Assembly: GCF_032062135.1 (NCBI RefSeq)
Contig: NC_092860.1
Span: 69,039,820-69,103,819 of the forward strand
DNA length: 64,000 bases
Origin: Pyxicephalus adspersus
Taxonomy: Eukaryota; Chordata; Amphibia; Anura; Pyxicephalidae
Direction of reading: 5' to 3'
Below, in pieces: positions 47,876 through 57,175 of the stretch. Every line of letters starts with the position of its first letter. The stretch's first letter is position 1. The translations under genes were made by a program, and so were the position numbers. Under the pieces are notes generated by a model. That model worked only from the letters and a program-made list of their open reading frames with translations. It was not told the origin of the DNA and searched no databases.

Positions 47876-48795
47876 CATGGAGGAAGTGGTAAGGCAGCTG
47901 GCAATAACTACTGTTTAAATGCAGCAGAGTATGGCAGCTCAGCAGAAGGCCACAGAGGTACAATTGACGGTCCTTAGAGAGCCCACTGCGGAGCAGCATG
48001 CTATCGGAGGTGGCCCCGAAACTCTTTGGGGCAGTTGCACCTAACAATGAGGAAATTGTGAGGGACAGCCATTTTCCTTTAAAACTGACACCAGCAGATG
48101 ATGTTGAGGCCTTTCTCCTGACTTTCAAGAGGACTACAAAGGGATACGGGTGGCCGGGAGACAAATGGGCTGTCCTCATTGCTTCTTTTCTGGCTGGAGA
48201 ACCCCAAATAGCTTACTGTGACCTGAGCCCCGCTGAATCCCCTGAAGTATGATTGGCTTAAGGCATGGATCCTTGCTCGCCTCGCAGTAACCACAGTGAT
48301 CAGGGCACAGAGAGTCTTTGGCTGGCAGTATTGTATAGCCTTACCACTGGGGTCACAAATGTATGACCTCATCCAGTTGGCTACTAAATGGCTTTAGCCT
48401 GAGACCCTGACTGGACCCCAGATGGTGGAGCATTTTGTGCTAGATCGGTTCCTGCAAGCCCTTCCGGTTGATTTGTAATGGTGGGTTAGTCATGGTGACC
48501 CCAATCTGAAGACCAACTTGTGGAGATGGAGGAGCAGCTGTTCCCAGCAAAACACCAAGACACAACCCTACCTCAAGTAATCAGGCCCCCACCACCAGGA
48601 AAGAGGTTTCCCCAGCGCCCTAGAACCAGCATAGAACAAGGTATATCACCACAGCCGCAGGAAGGGAGGTTGCCCTTCAGTGTTTGAGATTTTCTGCCTC
48701 GGGCCAAGCCAAGGCCCTATGCCCCCTGCAAGGAGTCTTAAGTGTGTACAGTGTGGACTGTCCCGGCAATTGTCCTACACCGAACATATGTGTAC
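47876..48795 (+). pseudogene. Gypsy gag remnant
   Basis: The frame starts MEEVVRQLAITTV then meets a stop. After a frameshift LTPADDVEAFLLTFKRT (about 48088-48138) and WPGDKWAVLIASFLAGEPQI (about 48150-48210) match the capsid-like domain of vertebrate Gypsy gags. It continues LAVTTVIRAQRVFGWQY (about 48283-48330) and MVEHFVLDRFLQALP (about 48423-48468). A zinc-knuckle remnant CVQCGLSRQLSYTEHMC lies at 48742-48792, where a hAT element interrupts. Several stops make it non-functional. Confidence 0.8.
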
Positions 48796-48974
48796 TAGTG
48801 TTGTTGTTCGAATTCCGGTCGTCCTAATATTCGACCCGAATATAGCTGTTCAAATTCGGGTCGACCAGAATTTTGCTGGATTCGAAGCTCCAAATTCGGC
48901 CTTCCACAACGCCTAGGGACCGCCCCCATAATGCCTAGGGCTCTCCAATAACAGCAGGGATGCTCTCCTCCATG

Positions 48975-49045
48975 TTTGTTGTGGCAGGCAGCCGATTGGC
49001 TATCTGTCACTGCATGCCACACAGGCAGCCATTGGCCTATATAAG
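48975..49045 (+). promoter_or_regulatory. Putative TATA/CCAAT promoter of the hAT element
   Basis: Inverted CCAAT boxes occur in GCCGATTGGCT (about 48991) and GCCATTGGCC (about 49028), followed by CTATATAAGGCC (49037-49048). The first transposase ATG is about 500 bp downstream at 49542. The arrangement fits a Pol II core promoter. Confidence 0.6.
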
Positions 49046-49541
49046 GCCGGGGCATGCCTGCATTTACCACTCCTGACAGAGATTTGCTAGCATTAAAACC
49101 TTTCTGTGCTACTTGGCTTGCTTTGTCAATGTAAAAAGCAGTGATTTGCTTAGTTAGACTGTGTCACACTATTAGTCAGATAGATAGTTGGATTGTACTG
49201 TATTGGTGCAGTCCTGAAATCTACTGTACTCAGATAGGTAGAGTGTTTCACTGTTAGAAAGATAGATAGTCAGTCATTCTGTTACATACACAGCCAGAGC
49301 CAGGGTACCCTCCCTGACTGCGTGCACAGTATCACACTTGAGACTGAGAGACAGGTACAACAGACGCAGTGTATACTGCAGTATACAGTTTGTATAGTGT
49401 GCTGCATATTACAAGTGTCACCTCTGAAGGAAAGTGCTGCATACAATACACATAGCGCACTTGCATTTTTGGTGCTACACTTTGTGAAGCAAAATAGCTC
49501 CAAAGTATTTTGCAGAGTAAAAGGCCACACAAATTTGTACT

Positions 49542-50030
49542 ATGTCTAGCCAAAGAGGAAGGGGCAGGGGTGGCAAAAGGCCACTGCTTCCTTTCAGCAC
49601 ATACAGGGAAACTGTCTCTTATGATGATGATGTCCTTGATCCGACATGGGGCCAACAAGGAGATCATCATAGGCAGGAAGAAGAGGAGGAGGAGGTGGAA
49701 GAAGAGGAGGAGGAGGTTGCAGAGCGCCCTCAAAGGGGGAGAAGGAGGAAGAGGGTAAAAGCTGCCCACACGCTGCAGTCTTGACGTACCAGTGAGGCAA
49801 GTCATAGTCATCCATCATCAGAAGCTGTCACACCAGCTGTGCCTCAAAAACCGCAGATCGCCACCACGAGCACCAGCTCCAGACCACCTACTGGCCCAGT
49901 TCGATGTTCGCCTGTGTGGGCATTTTTTAGTGTCCATAGTGATGACAACACTATGGTCATCTGCAAACTATGTGCTCAACACTTGAAACGAGGCAAAAAC
50001 CATCTGAGAGGTCCTGGATGACCACATTGA
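49542..50030 (+). pseudogene. hAT transposase N-terminus with BED finger (truncated)
   Basis: The frame starts MSSQRGRGRGGKRPLL (RG-rich), followed by an acidic run of about 20 Glu/Gln (49675-49725) and a basic RGRRRKRVK. After a stop and frame change, SPVWAFFSVHSDDNTMVICKLC is read (about 49905-49970), then LKRGKNH. The W..F and C..C spacing fits a BED zinc finger, the usual DNA-binding domain of hAT transposases. The finger's terminal His pair is lost near 50020, where PCED1-like sequence begins at once. Confidence 0.7.
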
Positions 50031-50033
50031 GCC

Positions 50034-50770
50034 ATGAAGTTATTCAGCTCTGCAGACGTCTGGAGACTTCTCCACAACAAGTATGTGGCTGTCCTGGGAG
50101 ACTCCATACAAAGATCTTGTGAAAATACTGCAGAATGATGAGTTTCTAATTGAGAACCAGCTCAAAAGGAAGGGTGAAATGCCATTTGCAAAGACACGCT
50201 GGGGGATCCCTGGGTGAAATGCACAATGGCATAACTTACCACAAAGTGCGTCAGTACAGAACGGACCACCACGTTGTATGGTTCTATTTCCTGACCCGTG
50301 TCTATGCGGAGTACATTGAGAGCATGCTGGCCGACTTCGAACAAGGACCTCAGCCCGATGTTGTCATCATCAACTCGTGTATCTGAGATGTTATCAGGTA
50401 TCTTGACCAATCACTGGAAGTGTACAAAACCAACCTGGACCACCTGTTTATTCGGCTTACCGAGGTGCTGAGCCCTGAATGTCTGGTGATATGGAACATG
50501 GCCAAGCCTGTTGGATTCAAAGCTGGTGAAGTGCTGGAGTACGCAATTCTTAATGTGCGCTGTGACATCATAGAGGGGAATTTCTACAGTGCCACTCTGG
50601 CAGATTTTTACAAATTTGATGTGATTGACATGCACTTCTACATCCGCTTCGAGCTGCGCTCCAGGGTTAAAGATGCCAACCACTTGAATCAGCTGGCTCA
50701 TCAGAAGTATACCTGAATCCTGATGGCTCACATTGCTCAAGCCTGGGGCATGAAGCAGGAACAGCAGGAA
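50034..50770 (+). pseudogene. PC-esterase (PCED1/FAM113-like) retrocopy captured by hAT
   Basis: Read on the plus strand in three successive frames: ADVWRLLHNKYVAVLGDSIQ (about 50055-50113), then KDLVKILQNDEFLIENQLKR (50110-50169), then GELHNG-like GEMHNGITYHKVRQYRTDHH, FYFLTRVYAEYIESML and PDVVIINSC (50215-50383). After an in-frame TGA where PCED1 has Trp come ECLVIWNMAKP, IEGNFYSATLADFYKFDVID and KDANHLNQLAHQK (50474-50710), and AHIAQAWG (50727). This covers almost the whole GDSL/SGNH-like PC-esterase domain. The catalytic GDS serine and the D..H pair are still encoded, but shifts and stops rule out a normal product. There are no introns across about 240 codons. Confidence 0.88.
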
Positions 50771-50789
50771 GAGGAGGCGGTGGGCTCTG

Positions 50790-51630
50790 AGATGGGGTGT
50801 GGACGGCATTGGTAACTGGCATCTAGAGTTGGGTATGGGGCAGGCGGCAGCAGCAACAGCAGAAGGAGGAGGCGTTGGGCCCTGAGACGGAGCAAGGATG
50901 GCATTAGAGGTTGAAGTTATCACCTATATGGACAGTGTAGAAGCTGTAGCTATTGGAGACATGAATGGATGAGATTCCAATCTGTCCCTACCTACTATTT
51001 AGCGAAACCACATGAAAGGGAATCAGCGGGGAAACAAGACCCTGTTGAGCTTGAGTTTAGTCTGGCATCTAGAGCTGGGTACTGGGTAGTGGGCAGGTGG
51101 CAGCAATAAAAGCAGGAGGAGTAACAATGCCATCCAGACTCCGTCTCAGGGCCCACCGCCACTGTAGGGACAGTGGAAATCTTGTTCATCCATTCATGTC
51201 TCCAATAGCTTCTACACTATCCATAAAGGTGATGGCCTCAATCTCTAATGCTTTCTTTGGTCCATCTCAGGGCCTACTGCCTCCTCCTCATGCTGTTACT
51301 GCTGGCCCCTGCCCAGTGCCCAGCTCTAAATGCCAGTTACCAATGCTGTCCATGCCGCATTTTACAAAGTTACAGCTAGCAGATAGGAAAAGGCAGTCCC
51401 TTTAACAGCAATGTCTCCAATAGCTACAGCGTCTACACTGTTCATATAGGTGATGGCCTCAACCACTAATGCCATCCTTGCTTCGTCTCAGGGCCCACCG
51501 CCTCCTCCTTATGCTGTTGCTGCTGCCACCTGTCAGTACTCCATTCTTAAAAATGGTATTACTGACATCTAGGTGGCATTGACGATGCACTACACCCAGC
51601 TCTAGATGCCAGTTACCAATGGGGTCCCCA
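50790..51630. repeat. Inverted and direct modules in the hAT 3' half
   Basis: A module with TAACTGGCATCTAGAG, GCAGCAGCAACAGCAG, GGGCCCTGAGACGGAGCAAG and CACCTATATGGACAGTGTAG (about 50810-50975) recurs inverted at about 51185-51355 and again at about 51410-51625, with a partial direct copy at 51060-51115. Such foldback arrangement is non-coding. Confidence 0.75.
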
Positions 51631-52052
51631 CTCCTGTGAGGCCTACTCTGAAGCCTGTGTATGGCTTGTAACGGAGCGGTGAAAGCTGGTGGCTAATTCT
51701 TGGACCGGAGGAACCCCCTTGGGGCCCTCTCTGCCTCTACTCAGAGACCTGTATAAAATCTGGCATGTTCCCTTGACCGCCCCATAAAATGGGCTGGCCA
51801 GCAACATAAAAAAGCCTTCCTATTTTTTTTTTTGACTTGTACAGTGTTGTGCAGAGCTGGGGGGAGTCTTGACATGTCTTTTTAAATGTATTGATAGGCT
51901 GTAGAAGCTCTACACAGTCCTGAAAAACAACCCAAATTTTTCCCCTATTGACTTTAATGGAGTTTGAATTCGATGTTCGTTCACCTGAATTATTTTGGTC
52001 TATTCGACCGAATAGCTGTCAAATCAAATAATGAGCTATTCGACCAACACTA

Positions 52053-52370
52053 GTGTGCACTGTATGTCCCAATGGTTTACAGGAGAGCCAGGAGAACCTG
52101 TTCAAAACCCTTTTAAATCAAGCAGTGGCAGACCTCTGTGTACCACCCGCCTACAGATAGTCTGGTCGAGCATTTTAATAAAACCCTTAGGACAATGCAT
52201 GGAAGAGTTGTGCATGTGGATGGGAAAGACTGGGACCATTTAATGCCAGCTGTTTTGTTCTCTATTCCGCAGGTCCTGCAGGCCTCCATGGGTTTTCACT
52301 ATTTAAGGTGTATAGGCGTAGTCCTCGGGGAGTAAAGGCCTAGTAAAGAAAACTTTCTAAGCCTCAGGTT
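52053..52370 (+). pseudogene. Gypsy zinc-knuckle end and integrase C-terminal part
   Basis: After the hAT element the plus strand resumes VHCMSQWFTGEPGEPVQNPF, then jumps to VYHPPTDSLVEHFNKTLRTM (about 52137-52196) and WDHLMPAVLFSIPQVLQASM (about 52232-52291). The latter two match the end of the integrase core and the region after it (YHPQTDG.VER.N.TL...; W...LP..L). Protease, RT and RNase H are deleted. The Gypsy 3' LTR is not recognised; the element probably ends at about 52380-52500. Confidence 0.75.
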
Positions 52371-52499
52371 CAAGAGGCCAAAGATTCCCTTCAGATAAAT
52401 AAAATAAAATTCCTCCGAATTGCCTGGGCTCACCCGTATGACAGAACAGGAAAAAAGCCAATCTGCTGGTGGAACTGCTTGAAGAAGGACTTATTGGGA

Positions 52500-53060
52500 C
52501 TTGATTTGCAATGCTCCTGCTATTTGAATGGTTGAGTTGTTTTATATCTGGGACTGATTTCCATATTCGATTTTCTTTGGACCGAAAAATAAGAAAGAAT
52601 ACTCTGTGATAACAGGATCTACACATTCATCCCTTTCTCCATTGGGAACAAGCCTCCTAATTAGCCTTTTCTTGGATTATGGGGCATCAATCTTGAAGTG
52701 ATCCAGCTTTTTGATGAAGAGGCTCTGCCTCCAAAAGGAGACACCAGACCACCCCAACTTGGAGGTGGGTCTGCCACTCATGGCTTGAGTCTAAGTGCTC
52801 TTTGCCTATAATTGCCAGGAAGAATACTTCTAGCCATATATCGAAATGTTTTAACGGATGCTTCGACTAAGGCAGTCAGCTGCCATCTTCAGGTGTTTTG
52901 CAGTGGATATCCCAGGTTTACTAAGATTGGGGGATATTACAGAATTATTAGTCTCTGACTTTACCTAAGGGGTTCCCGAGAATAAAGTTAGTTCATTGGC
53001 AGATTTACAAGCCACATCAGCTGTTAGGTTGATCTCTTTTGGATCAGGATATATGCACCC
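52500..53060 (-). mobile_element. DIRS-like retrotransposon, 5' half (gag-like end and RT start)
   Basis: On the minus strand, FRYMARSILPGNYRQRALRL and KPWVADPPPSW...SPFGG (about 52850-52725) resemble the conserved segment before the RT in DIRS-like pols. Then TEYSFLFFGPKK and VPDIKQLNHSN (about 52610-52525) match the first RT blocks. The following RT part is found at 46830-47550, so the Gypsy/hAT block is inserted between the halves. Frames are broken. Confidence 0.5.
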
Positions 53061-54850
53061 ATCTAAACTCATCTATACCCACCTATACTAGGTCTTCTCT
53101 ATACCCGAGAAAGCTAAATAGGTAAAACACGTCATGTCAGACGTTTGCTAAACAGATTACTAAGTTAGACTGATCTGTGTATAGTTTAGATATCCATACC
53201 CCATGATGAGACAATGAGTGATGGACAATAATGATTACATTTTGTATATTGTAAACTGTAATTATTTGTAATCATGACAAAAAAGCAGTGGAATACAGGC
53301 TTTTTCCACATCTAGAAGGTAATGCAATAGGGGGTTACCGTAGGTTTTATGGTTCCAGGAGCTGAGATGCAGAAAGAAGAAGACAGGGGAAAAAGGAATC
53401 TGATGCCACCTGATGCACTAATTCCCAGCAGGATCTTTTTTTTTTCCAGACATTCCCAAGACATGTGGAGAAGTGATCAGAGACTTCCAAAAAATATTTT
53501 GCAATCTATGATGAACTCTATACCAGTGTGTGAGAAAAAATTAATTCAGTTATCCAAATGCCTTTAGTTAAACAAAATAACTGCATATTTAGGCAAAACA
53601 TTATTTTTAGAATATATACACATGAAGTACATTACTTGCATACAAAGGAGTGTATGTGCTTCTGTTGTCCGTCTCTAGACTGCTGAATTATATATGAACA
53701 TCTTTTTTAATTATCTAGAGCAATATACTTTGTTCAACTGCAATGAACACAATAGGTAGGTTGAGGCTTTCATAAAGATCACTTCTAAATGAAAAGTCTA
53801 CACATATCATGTGTTTTGATGTACTATATGGGTCAAAGAAGGGGACAATAAGAAGAGTAGATGAAAAAGGGGAAATATAAGCATCTTTTATGATAGCACA
53901 CTATTTGAACAATTTTACAAACAGAATATGCTAAATGCCTTACTTCAACTACTTTTTTTAAATGCATTTTGATTTGTTTATTCCATTATTTTCAGTTGTA
54001 TGAGATGTGCAAGGATAATAAATTCTTAAAATCTGTATGTGTATGATATTTAAAGTAAGATGCCACACCCTGAGCTTCTTATAGCGAAGAGGATGTATTT
54101 ACATGATGTGATGTACAGACTCGGCAAAAAAAAAAATGTAGCTTTAGCATGTAATGCTTCTCTGAAGTTCTTTAACCTGTTACACAAATATTCAACCCAA
54201 TCATTAATTAGCCTGACACCAGAGTCTCTTTACATCAAATGCATTCTTCAATATAAGGAAGGCCCACCTGAATGATGGCTCCTGGTGTCTGGGAATGTTC
54301 TTTGATTCCAAAAAGTAGGAAAAATTAAGATCATATTGTGTATATTCACAATGATATATGTCTTCATTTTTGTATGCTCTGGGTCATGATATTTAATAAA
54401 GCTTTTGCAAAAAAGAACTGAGAAATATTTGTCCTAGACATGTGGAAAAGGTAATGTTTGAAATACTCTTTTAATCATAAATATTATGCAAAACACACTG
54501 GTTTAGCCTGTTTTCAATATGTTTCAATTTTTCAGGTAGATATCACAAACTAGTTTTTACAAGAAGATTTAGTTTAAACCTATAGTAACTGCATACAACT
54601 ATGCATTTATACTGTATATTTTAGTCAGTTAAAGACCAGGCAAATGCACAACAGGTTGCCTGGTGCCTTTAGCAGCTGTTTCCATTACTGAAATAGTTAA
54701 TTAGTGGTTGTTAAGCTTATAACAAGGTTATATGTCTCCAGAGTAAATATGTTTTCATGTTCATCCACAGCTAGATTAGTTTTTTAAGCCATACATCAGT
54801 GTTCTTTTATCCTATCCATTTAAATGCAACATAGTTTTGCTGAACAACCT
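53061..54850. other. Intergenic DNA upstream of GIPC3, no recognised feature
   Basis: AT-rich sequence with no recognised repeat, exon or RNA gene. Part of it may hold the GIPC3 promoter, but no convincing TATA box or CpG-rich region was found before 55065. Confidence 0.4.
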
Positions 54851-55064
54851 GAACTGTGGGATTAGGTTTCTTCTTCTTTATTCTCAGTTTCGGATCTTTT
54901 TACATGCTGCAGGAAGCAAGACAGAGCAGGGCAGAATCTATTATTTATTTCTTCATTTTTATCCATCTAACTGTGGCCATCATATACCTTTCTTTTAAAG
55001 AAGTGAGGTTGTGCATACTAGCAACAACTGCAGAAGAGATAAAGAGCCCCTGAAAAGTGGAATC

Positions 55065-55328
55065 ATGGAGAACAGAGTGGACACTGATCAAAAAGAATGC
55101 AGTCCTTCCAGGCAAACAACTTGCAAGATGAAAGAAACAAAACAAAATATGCCAGAAGAGTCAGCACAAGCCCAGTCAACAAGTTTTCACCCTCCAAGAG
55201 CCAAACCAAAATTGGTTTTTCACACGCAGCTGGCCCATGGCAGTTTTACTGGAAGAATACAGGGCTTTACTAATGTCAAAGAACTTTACACCAAAATTGC
55301 TGAAGTATTTAATATTTCTCCAACTGAG
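55065..55328 (+). CDS. GIPC3: GIPC3 exon 1 (N-terminus and start of GH1 domain)
   Basis: The exon encodes 88 residues. The ATG at 55065 is the first in its frame, has a strong context (A at -3, G at +4) and follows an in-frame TAA at 54996. Residues 1-47 are a polar, variable N-terminus. Residues 48-88 ([32 protein letters not shown]) form the beginning of the GIPC homology 1 domain. The exon ends PTE|GTGAGT, a strong donor; human GIPC3 also has PTE there, which with the HMG20B neighbour favours GIPC3 over GIPC1 or GIPC2. GIPC proteins are cytoplasmic PDZ adaptors linking receptors to myosin VI; GIPC3 is needed for hearing in mammals. The PDZ and GH2 exons must lie right of the window. Confidence 0.95.
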
Positions 55329-55697
55329 GTGAGTTTATTTTTGTCTATTGTCCAAATGTGAATTTAGAAATTCCATATGTTGAGTTTGAAAACAAATACT
55401 GCCCCTGCTGTAAAATGAGCCTAAAATCTTTTATAAACTCAAGGTTTTTGTCACCCAAGAGGATGGGAAGGATTGGTAAGCTTCTCAAATCCCCCTTTCT
55501 CTCTCTATAGAAATGAAACTTGTTTTTCTGTACAGCACGTGTTTATTCTACTGTGGCTGGAAATAAAAACCTAATTATATTTCTAAGTACAAAGCTTTGT
55601 ATATGCGGATGCCTTCTGGACATTTTGTTAGCCCTGTCTGAGAGCCTCACTTAGTCCAAGAATGGCATATCAAGTGCTATGCACTTACTGACATACT
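55329..55697. other. Start of GIPC3 intron 1
   Basis: Intronic sequence between the exon 1 donor and a MITE; no other feature recognised. Confidence 0.5.
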
Positions 55698-55916
55698 GGG
55701 TCTGATTTATAAAAGCTCTCCAAGGCTAGAGAACATATGCTTTCATCAGTGAACCTGTGTGATCCAGAAAACCTGGAATGGATTTATTAAATGTAATTTG
55801 CTATTTGTTAGTAAATGTTTTCAACCCTGGACCAGATCCATTCCAGGTTTCCTGGATCATCTAGGTTTACTGATGAAAGTGGATCTCCTCAAGCTTTGGA
55901 GAGCTCTAATAAATCA
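55698..55916. repeat. Palindromic MITE family A, copy 4 (GIPC3 intron 1)
   Basis: Starts GGGTCTGATTTATAAAAGCT and ends AGAGCTCTAATAAATCA; the inner arms share GATCCAGAAAACCTGGAATG and ATTCCAGGTTTCCTGGATCA. Confidence 0.87.
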
Positions 55917-56539
55917 CTGTGTCAAAAGACGGAAACATAATGTTCTGTGCAAAAATCTATACACAAACCAAAAAAATACAACGGAAGCGTCAATACAAAT
56001 ACAGTTACAGACACTTTAGCTCAATAATTATAACATAAATTTTCCTACACAAACCATAATATATAAAACTTTTTGATTAACCAAATGAGAGCATAAATAA
56101 TGCGAAGAGTATGTCAAACCATCCTATTTAGGTGTATGATTTTTAAAAAATATTCTATATGGGGAAATAAAGGGGAAGAAGTGGAGGAGAGGAGGAGTGA
56201 TGGAAGACAAAAATAAAACAAAAATCACACAGTAAGTATACATTAGGTTGTGTTTGAAAATTGGTCTAACAGCAGTTAGAGATTTATATTCAGAGGAACA
56301 AGTAATGTCATGCCAATAGAACCAAGTCTGGTTAAATTGTTCTGAAGTACCCTTAACGGAAGTTTGAGATCTTCCATGTGTATAATATCATTAATTTCAT
56401 GGATCCACTGGAGAAATGTGAAGGTTAGCATTTTTCCAAAGAAGATATACAGGCCTTTGCAGCATTAACTAAATGTATATCTTAAAGAACTCCCATGGTT
56501 AGTTAGCAATTTTTTTATCGAATGCCACTTCCCAATATC

Positions 56540-57042
56540 ATTAGAAACTAATGCTAGGTTCTCAAACCATCAAAAAGGGAATTTTTAAGGCATTCAACGT
56601 TTTATAAACAAAGTGAAACAACAAATATTTAAACATTAAAACATCCTACACAGTGTGTTCTTAACAAAAACGGACAGTAATGTATAAGAGAATAATGATG
56701 TTTTTATATATTTTTATATGATTGCTGTAAGAATGATTTCTTTGAGATGCTATGTATGGTTACAGGTCTCATTGTCTCCTGAGGAAGTGGAAACTTTGGT
56801 CTGAGAAACGCATAAAGATTAATTTATGTGACTAACACCTGGATTACACACATAATTTATTTGGACGTTTTTATTGAAATTTCGTTCGAGACGATGTTTG
56901 TTAAGTACATGTTGTGTTAGATGTTTTATTAATATTTTTAATGTTTAAATAAATATTTGTTTGTTACATTTTGTTTATAAATCATTGAATGCCTTAAAAA
57001 TTCCATTTTTGATGGTTTGAGAACCTACTATTAATAACTAAA
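56540..57042. repeat. Inverted-repeat element with hammerhead-like motif
   Basis: The arms at about 56540-56650 and 56918-57042 are reverse complements, with GAACCTAGCATTAG, CAAACCATCAAAAA, AATTTTTAAGGCATTCAA, TTTATAAACAAA and ATTTAAACATTAA all mirrored in order. Between them, at 56776-56812, is CCTGAGGAAGT...GAGAAACGC, similar to the motif at 23284-23335. No coding content. It sits in the C-terminal part of a decayed L1. Confidence 0.75.
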
Positions 57043-57089
57043 TTGATAAGAGATTTTTTGGACTTTTTAAAGATTATTATTATTGTTTA

Positions 57090-57175
57090 ATATTATTATT
57101 ATTATTATTAATATTAATATTATTATAAATAAACAGGATTTATTTAGCACCAACATATTATGCAGCGAGATTTCT
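57090..57175. repeat. (TTA)n microsatellite and GCTGCAT/GGCGC module (copy 2)
   Basis: A TTATTATTATTA tract leads into AATAAACAGGATTTATTTAG, then CACCAACATATTATGCAGCG. This is the reverse complement of the module at 13225-13305. Confidence 0.65.

Larger units (their letters stand above)
48796..52052 (+). mobile_element. hAT transposon carrying a captured PCED1-like gene
   Basis: The ends are TAGTGTTG...CAACACTA, fitting the hAT start pattern YAGNG, with subterminal TTCGAAT-type repeats at both sides. The 8-bp flanks ATGTGTAC (48788-48795) and GTGTGCAC (52053-52060) match at six of eight positions. Joining the flanks links the Gypsy zinc knuckle to the next Gypsy codons, which supports insertion there. 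Inside are a TATA promoter, an N-terminal transposase piece with a BED finger, a PC-esterase gene copy and a set of inverted modules. No hAT catalytic or dimerisation domain is seen, so it is non-autonomous. Confidence 0.82.

Noticed and set aside
49542..49784. Glu-rich frame as a host acidic protein
   Set aside because: It precedes a BED finger between hAT ends and is better explained as the transposase N-terminus.
50411..50923. 170-codon minus-strand frame
   Set aside because: It is antisense to the PCED1-like copy, which explains its openness.
55011..55064. Upstream GTG-initiated extension of GIPC3
   Set aside because: It begins with GTG; the first ATG is at 55065 with strong context, and a stop lies upstream at 54996.
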